DNA from: Bacteroides sp.
Lineage (GTDB): Bacteria > Bacteroidota > Bacteroidia > Bacteroidales > Muribaculaceae
Direction of reading: 5' to 3'
DNA: 33,995 nt
NCBI GenBank assembly: GCA_014801985.1
Contig: JAAVDD010000040.1
Coordinates: 1 to 33,995, forward strand
The position numbers and the translations under genes were made by a program. Under the pieces are notes generated by a model that saw only the letters and a program-made list of their open reading frames with translations, was not told the DNA's origin and did no database searches. Positions 31,377 through 33,995 of the stretch are shown one piece after another. How positions within the stretch are numbered: position 1 is the stretch's first letter; each line of letters starts with the position of its first letter.

Positions 31377-33848
31377 ATGATATATCCGTCAGATTTTGAA
31401 GCAAAGGTAGGCTTTGACTCAATAAGGAAATATGTGACCGACAAATGTCAGTCTCGACTTGGTAAGGATGAAGTGTCTGATATGGCATTTTCATCCGATT
31501 TTGTTGTTGTGAGGAAGCGTCTTGATCTCGTTAATGAGATGATGCGTATTCTTTCAGAAAACTTGCCTCTCCCATCGGGAGGAGTTCATGATGTGATTCC
31601 TTATCTTGCTGAAATTAAAGCAGTGGGGTCATTTATGTCGGCTGAACGTCTCTATAAGTTGTCGTCAACTCTTGAGGCTATGGCTGAATATGAGACATTC
31701 TTCCGCAAGCAGATTGATGAGGAGACGGGGAAGGCTCGTTTCCCGGCTTTATGTGAAGAATTTTCGGAGATCTCCAATTTCCCTTTCCTTGTAGCGGAAA
31801 TCGGGAAGGCTGTGAATAAGTATGGTGAGATTAAGGATACAGCCTCTCCGGAACTCTATGAAATCCGACAGTCGATACGCAGTGCGTCAGGTTCGATGCA
31901 GCGTGCAATGAAGAGAGTTTTGGAGGCTGCCGTAGCTAAGGGGGTTGTTGATCGTGATGCATCCCCCTCGATCCGCGACGGTCGAATGGTGATTCCGGTT
32001 GCGGCGGGTAATAAATATGTGCTTAACGGTATAATCCATGATGAGAGTGCCACAGGTAAGACCGTATATATCGAGCCGGCCGAAGTGGTTGAAGCCGGCA
32101 ACCGAATGCGTCAGCTTGAGATGGATGAGCGCCGTGAGATTGTGCGCATTCTTATCCGTATTGCCGATTCTATCCGGCCCGATATAAAAGAGATAGAGAA
32201 TAGTTGCTACAAACTCGGGAAGATAGATTTTATCCGTGCAAAGGCTCTTTTCGGCATTGAGATAGATGCCCAGATGCCTAACCTCTCTCCGGAAGTGGAA
32301 TTGGAGTGGTATCATGCCGTGCATCCCGCTCTTCTTCTGTCTCTCCGCCAGCAGGGTAGGACGGTCGTTCCTTTGAACATTACTCTTGATGAGAAGCATC
32401 GTATTTTGATTATATCAGGTCCGAATGCCGGAGGTAAGTCTGTGTGTCTCAAGACAGTGGCAGTGGTGCAGTATATGCTGCAATGTGGTCTTATGCCCTC
32501 CCTCTATTCCAACAGTCATGTCGGAGTGTTTCAGAAGATTTTCATTGATATAGGTGATGAGCAGTCGTTTGAGAATGACCTCAGTACATATTCTTCGCAT
32601 CTGAAGAATATGAAATATTTCCTTTTGAATGCCGATAACCGAACCATCATCCTTGCCGATGAGATGGGTTCCGGAACGGAGCCTCAGATCGGAGGGGCAA
32701 TGGCACAGGCTATTCTGAAGACTCTCGGAGAAAGAGGATGCCGAGGAGTGGTGACCACCCATTATCAGAATCTAAAGACGTTTGCTGAATCGGAACCCGG
32801 TTTTGTAAATGGCGCAATGCTTTACGACCGCCAGCATCTCCAGCCGACCTTCGAATTGTCTATCGGCACTCCGGGTTCCTCTTTTGCTCTCGATATAGCG
32901 CAGAAGATCGGTCTGCCGAAGAATGTGATCGAGGAGGCTAAGGAGATAGTAGGGACGGATTATGTGAATCTCGACAAGTATATAGCTGAAATCACGCGCG
33001 ACCGACGATATTGGGCTAACAAACGCCAGAATATTCGGGAAAAGGAGGTGAAGCTTGATAATCTTCTTTCTAATTATGAGGAGACGGCCGGAGATCTAAA
33101 ATCGCGCCGGAAGGCAATCATAAATGATGCCATCCGCGAGGCTAAGGAGATTGTGGCAGGAGCCAATGCAGCCATTGAGCGTACAATACGAGAAATTCGT
33201 ACAGCCCAGGCGGAGAAGGAGAAAACCAAGGAGATTAGAAAGGAACTCGCCGAATATTCGGCTTCCATAGATGAATCCACTTCCGATTCTAAAAATAGGG
33301 GAGGGGAGATCAAGGAGCTTAAACATAAGAGTCGGAAAGCAAAGACACAATCCGCGCCCAAGCAGGCTGCAAACCAGAAGAAGGAGATTGCGGTTGGGGA
33401 CTATGTGAAGATGGATGGAGGAGGAGTGACCGGACAGGTGCTTTCCATCAACGGGAAGAAAGCGGAAGTCGCTTTCGGTGCGCTTCGCACGATTGTGAAT
33501 CTCGATAAACTGAAGCCATCCGTGAAGCCGAAGGAATCGGCCCTTTCGCAGTCACAGTCTGTTTCCGTATCGACATCATCTGAAAGTCGTGCCCGCCAGC
33601 TCAATTTCAAAAATGAGATTGATGTGCGCGGTATGCGTGCTGATGAAGCATTGCAGGCGGTCACATATTTCCTTGACGATGCAATTCAATTCTCTGCTTC
33701 CAAAGTCAGAATACTTCATGGCACGGGTCATGGAATCCTTAAGACATTAATCCGTCAACTTCTCAATGCCAACTCAGCCGTGGTGCATTATGAAGATGAG
33801 GATGTGCGTTTCGGTGGGGCAGGAATAACGGTTGTGGATCTTGCATGA
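31377..33848 (+). CDS. mutS2: MutS2 family DNA-binding ATPase/Smr endonuclease
   Basis: This 823-residue protein is of the MutS2 type, which lacks the mismatch-recognition domain and acts in recombination control or on collided ribosomes, depending on species. Order: core clamp (to about 330), ATPase with Walker A SGPNAGGKSVCLKT (about 346-359), Walker B ILADEMGSG (about 425) and the conserved TTHYQNLK, then a coiled coil (about 530-630), a KOW-like segment (VGDYVKMDGGGVTGQVLSI) and a C-terminal Smr domain (IDVRGMRADEAL; VRILHGTGHGIL; from about 745). The start was moved to the ATG at 31377, since the upstream codon is TTG. No convincing promoter lies after the terminator. Confidence 0.95.
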   Translation: MIYPSDFEAKVGFDSIRKYVTDKCQSRLGKDEVSDMAFSSDFVVVRKRLDLVNEMMRILSENLPLPSGGVHDVIPYLAEIKAVGSFMSAERLYKLSSTLEAMAEYETFFRKQIDEETGKARFPALCEEFSEISNFPFLVAEIGKAVNKYGEIKDTASPELYEIRQSIRSASGSMQRAMKRVLEAAVAKGVVDRDASPSIRDGRMVIPVAAGNKYVLNGIIHDESATGKTVYIEPAEVVEAGNRMRQLEMDERREIVRILIRIADSIRPDIKEIENSCYKLGKIDFIRAKALFGIEIDAQMPNLSPEVELEWYHAVHPALLLSLRQQGRTVVPLNITLDEKHRILIISGPNAGGKSVCLKTVAVVQYMLQCGLMPSLYSNSHVGVFQKIFIDIGDEQSFENDLSTYSSHLKNMKYFLLNADNRTIILADEMGSGTEPQIGGAMAQAILKTLGERGCRGVVTTHYQNLKTFAESEPGFVNGAMLYDRQHLQPTFELSIGTPGSSFALDIAQKIGLPKNVIEEAKEIVGTDYVNLDKYIAEITRDRRYWANKRQNIREKEVKLDNLLSNYEETAGDLKSRRKAIINDAIREAKEIVAGANAAIERTIREIRTAQAEKEKTKEIRKELAEYSASIDESTSDSKNRGGEIKELKHKSRKAKTQSAPKQAANQKKEIAVGDYVKMDGGGVTGQVLSINGKKAEVAFGALRTIVNLDKLKPSVKPKESALSQSQSVSVSTSSESRARQLNFKNEIDVRGMRADEALQAVTYFLDDAIQFSASKVRILHGTGHGILKTLIRQLLNANSAVVHYEDEDVRFGGAGITVVDLA

Positions 33849-33995
33849 TAATTTCTCACTAAAGTTTTAATTCAGGTATTAACATATCTAAATACATTTT
33901 AACATTTATTGATTCAATTGGAAATAAGAAAGATAAAGATATAAGTAAAACAAAAAAACGAAAAAGTTGCATAAAAATTTGCGCAGGGCGAAAAA
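33849..33995. other. AT-rich tail of the window
   Basis: These 147 bases contain no gene. Near the end the motif ATAAAAATTTGCGC (about 33971-33984) resembles the TATAAAAAATTTGCGC part of the tandem repeat at 3389-3500, and could be a -7-like element (AAAATTTG) for a gene beyond the edge. No terminator for mutS2 was seen. Confidence 0.4.

Overview
The window looks like a chromosomal segment of a member of the Bacteroidales, most likely near the Muribaculaceae/Porphyromonadaceae. The main reasons are a complete Bat (Bacteroides aerotolerance) operon, promoters of the Bacteroidota type (-7 TAnnTTTG, -33 TTTG), A-rich leaders that usually lack a Shine-Dalgarno site, a DUF4827-type lipoprotein, and the order sppA-lpxK-PNP-thiL. 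The genus assignment is an inference. No rRNA, tRNA or CRISPR array was seen.

Layout. 1-118: right part of a dispersed repeat that ends just before a CocE/NonD-type hydrolase (141-1907). 1974-4952: an AT-rich accessory patch with an AraC-type regulator, an IS4-like transposase gutted by an internal deletion, a 33-bp tandem repeat and an AAA_14/DUF4143 ATPase. 4935-8443: malate dehydrogenase, a YrdC/YciO protein, MTA/SAH nucleosidase and a BASS-type transporter, bounded by strong bidirectional terminators. 8421-11264 (minus strand): mazG-topB-small Cys-rich membrane protein. 11347-17696 (plus strand): nrnA with a structured leader, a DUF4827 lipoprotein, glmM, sppA and lpxK, mostly envelope functions. 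17787-19985: purine nucleoside phosphorylase and thiL, separated by a full 195-bp MITE-like element.

20055-29735 holds one long operon: moxR, DUF58, a DUF4381-like membrane protein, batA, batB, batC, a short batD-like gene, full-length batD and batE, with several ATGA start/stop overlaps. It should encode an AAA-chaperone/VWA/TPR assembly at the inner membrane and periplasm. Then come a small HTH protein and a DUF2007-like/double-USP protein in one unit, and finally mutS2.

The most notable signal is the non-coding repeat. A 110-bp block at 9-118 recurs without a mismatch at 18748-18857, in both cases ending 12-22 bp before a start codon and in the same orientation. The second copy shows 22-bp terminal inverted repeats bounded by TA and carries a -7-like promoter facing thiL, so it appears to be a MITE that supplies a promoter and 5' leader to host genes. 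Other points worth a second look are the nrnA leader (14-codon ORF plus a 13-bp hairpin), mirror-image -7 elements at yrdC/mtnN and before moxR, an Asp at the base-recognition position of the nucleoside phosphorylase, and the tandem BatD pair.
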